Source of the DNA: a virus
Reading direction: 5' to 3' (one strand)
Length of the DNA: 22,027 nucleotides
IMG/VR virus record: IMGVR_UViG_3300006100_000091
Span: 1-22,027 of that record
Part shown: piece by piece, positions 20,584 through 22,027 of the stretch
Position numbering within the stretch: the stretch's first letter is position 1
How the letters are laid out: every line of letters starts with the position of its first letter
Translations under genes and position numbers: made by a program
The notes under the pieces: model-generated
What the model was told of the DNA's origin: nothing
The model's input: the letters and a program-made list of their open reading frames with translations, nothing else
Database searches by the model: none

Positions 20584-20923
20584 TTAGCGCTCTCCTAAAA
20601 TAGCTGTGTTCACTTGCGTGACCATCCAGCCACGATATAAAATCATCCTCGTTAGAAAAATCCACCAAAGATAAATCGCTTCCTGAAATACCCGTTGCTT
20701 GTCTTATCTGGGCGTGGATAGATTCGTGAGCTACTAACCATTGTTGGACAATCTTTGGATCGTCTTTCCATGCAAATATATCATAATCTGGTAGGTTTAC
20801 GGAAGGGCTAAGTGCGCGGCATTTTTGAATGAATGTTTGATGTTCCCTGTAATGACCATCTAACCATGCTGCCCATCCGTTAGGATCATTAGGGATGACC
20901 GTATCTGGCTGAAAACTTATCAC
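20573..20923 (-). CDS. Small triple-repeat HxxxH protein
   Basis: A 116-residue protein with three copies of a WLxxHxxxH motif: WLDGHYREH (20-28), WLVAHESIH (62-70) and WLDGHASEH (98-106), spaced 42 and 36 residues apart, joined by aspartate-rich turns (DPNGWAAW, DDPKIVQQ, NEDDFISW). Histidine pairs four apart on a helix can bind a metal ion. Similar small proteins lie next to tail-hub genes in other podoviruses as I recall, but I know of no function. The start is GTG at 20923 inside the stop of the hub gene (GTGA). Confidence 0.7.
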   Translation of the reverse strand: MISFQPDTVIPNDPNGWAAWLDGHYREHQTFIQKCRALSPSVNLPDYDIFAWKDDPKIVQQWLVAHESIHAQIRQATGISGSDLSLVDFSNEDDFISWLDGHASEHSYFRRALNVF

Positions 20924-22027
20924 GTTGTTACTCCAAAGTCTACTGCGGTAGAAGTAAAGGCCGCTGTCAGACCGTATTCAATCATTAGGTTATTAAAACT
21001 GTAACCTGTTACCGTGCCAGTCAAAGTAGCACCTATGTAATTTCCCGAAATTCCGCGTGTGTTTCCTGTTTTATAAAAGAATGTTGCTGTACCAAAGAAA
21101 ATTAAGGGATTACCATCAGCACCAATAAAATTAATGGCGTTGCCTGAATTATTAACAAATTGTATTCCAGAACTTGCTGAATAAGCTTCTGCATCAGAAG
21201 TTCTTTCAGACTCAAACGTCAAAGTAAGATTATTGGCGCTGCTGATGGATTGCGATATTGCGTACCGAATCGTTCTCTTGCCGATAAAAGGTTTTCCTTG
21301 GGACGTGAGCGACGTTGAAAGTTTGATATTTACTGCTGACGTTGCTTGCGAAAGAATTGGGGTTACATCATGTCCCGACGTTGCGAATGTTTCGGTTGTG
21401 GAATTAACAATACCCGTTGTAATAAATGTTACATTATTTCCCTGTGAAATAATAAACCATTTTTTATTCATGTATGACAACATGATACTGCGTGATCCGG
21501 TAGGGTCTTGGTATTTAACCAACAGCAAAAAACAGTGAATATTATTGATATTGGCAACGGCTGAACAGGGTAACTGAGTGAAGTCAATCAGCTTGAATAT
21601 ACCGTCCATTTCATCCGATACTTTAGTAACAGACGCACCATAGACAGCAAAAACACCCACATAGTTGGCAAACAGCACAATCCTGTCATAGGACACAATA
21701 CTATCCCTAAATACTGTGCCTTGGTCAGAAGAAAGAACGACTACCGTAAATGAAGTTGTGCTCCCTGAAACTGAAATGTTCCCGATTTGACGAACCGAGT
21801 TGTCCCCAAAAATAAACAAATAGTTGTTATAAGCACGCAAAGCAGTGACAGAATGAACAAGGTCAGCCTCGTTGATGGTAAATGAACCTGACGCATCCCC
21901 TGCAATAAAATCATCATATCCAACACCACCGTAGGATGATCCTGTACCTGTATACGTGATGATATTTTTATAGGCCAGCCATACCCTGCCTTGAAATACT
22001 GCTAGTGTAGTGGGATTGTTGGTAAGA
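20920..22027 (-). CDS. Tail hub / tail-tubular-type structural protein, 5' end missing
   Basis: An open frame runs without a stop from the window edge to 20920, so only the C-terminal part (about 368 codons) is present; the ATG at 21840 is internal. The residues before that ATG read VFQGRVWLAYKNIITYT, then YDDFIAGDASGSFTINEADL, and continue as YNNYLFIFGDNSVRQIG, which is the beta-propeller phrase of podovirus tail-hub proteins (tail tubular B / P22 gp10-like). Later segments (SYDRIVLFANYVGVFAVYG, SRSIMLSYMNKKWFI) continue the blade pattern. It leads the late genes of this window and is coupled to the HxxxH gene by GTGA. Confidence 0.75.
   Translation of the reverse strand, partial: LTNNPTTLAVFQGRVWLAYKNIITYTGTGSSYGGVGYDDFIAGDASGSFTINEADLVHSVTALRAYNNYLFIFGDNSVRQIGNISVSGSTTSFTVVVLSSDQGTVFRDSIVSYDRIVLFANYVGVFAVYGASVTKVSDEMDGIFKLIDFTQLPCSAVANINNIHCFLLLVKYQDPTGSRSIMLSYMNKKWFIISQGNNVTFITTGIVNSTTETFATSGHDVTPILSQATSAVNIKLSTSLTSQGKPFIGKRTIRYAISQSISSANNLTLTFESERTSDAEAYSASSGIQFVNNSGNAINFIGADGNPLIFFGTATFFYKTGNTRGISGNYIGATLTGTVTGYSFNNLMIEYGLTAAFTSTAVDFGVTT

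Overview
The window is a segment of a tailed double-stranded DNA phage or prophage with a short-tail (podovirus-like) virion. It is moderately AT-rich, and genes fill almost all of it, most of them joined by ATGA, TGATG or TAATG overlaps. No integrase, tRNA, rRNA, CRISPR array or host housekeeping gene is visible, so the host cannot be named. The Sec signal peptides, the lipobox protein and the spanin-like genes point to a Gram-negative, probably proteobacterial, host.

Layout. (1) Positions 11-331 (+) encode a helix-turn-helix protein whose 3' end overlaps the next operon tail to tail. (2) Positions 278-3441 (-) form a replication and nuclease block in two transcription units. The first holds a ribbon-helix-helix regulator, a VRR-NUC nuclease and a Ref-like HNH nuclease, and ends in a clear intrinsic terminator. 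The second has its own promoter and a long structured leader, and holds a DUF6291-type replication protein, a primase zinc-ribbon ORF and a Toprim-helicase. The last two look like one T7 gp4-type primase-helicase divided by a +1 frameshift, and the helicase has its own strong internal ribosome binding site. The DUF6291 gene contains a 10-bp iteron array beside a TTATCA hexamer array, which I interpret as a possible replication origin. (3) Around 3460-3510 there are divergent promoters with a palindrome between them. (4) Positions 3539-8764 (+) form an early operon of small accessory proteins, then a recombination module: a YqaJ-type exonuclease and a conserved partner protein. (5) Positions 8761-22027 (-) are the late region. 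In transcription order (high to low coordinates) it holds a tail-hub protein cut by the window edge, a triple HxxxH protein, a beta-helix tailspike, a GNAT-like protein, three ejection-type proteins, KTSC and other small proteins, three small adhesin-like proteins, a large SGNH-esterase fibre, and a lysis cassette (membrane protein, DUF5675, helical protein, overlapping spanin-like pair).

How it fits together. The divergent control region feeds a replication arm leftward and a recombination arm rightward. The late operon builds the tail hub, the ejected proteins and the receptor-degrading fibres, and ends with lysis. The late and early operons meet head-on at 8761-8764 with overlapping stop codons and no visible terminator.

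The points most worth following are the divided primase-helicase with a slippery G run, the out-of-frame 10-bp iterons inside the replication gene, and five fibre or adhesin-type proteins that each begin with a good Sec signal peptide, which is unexpected for virion parts assembled in the cytoplasm.
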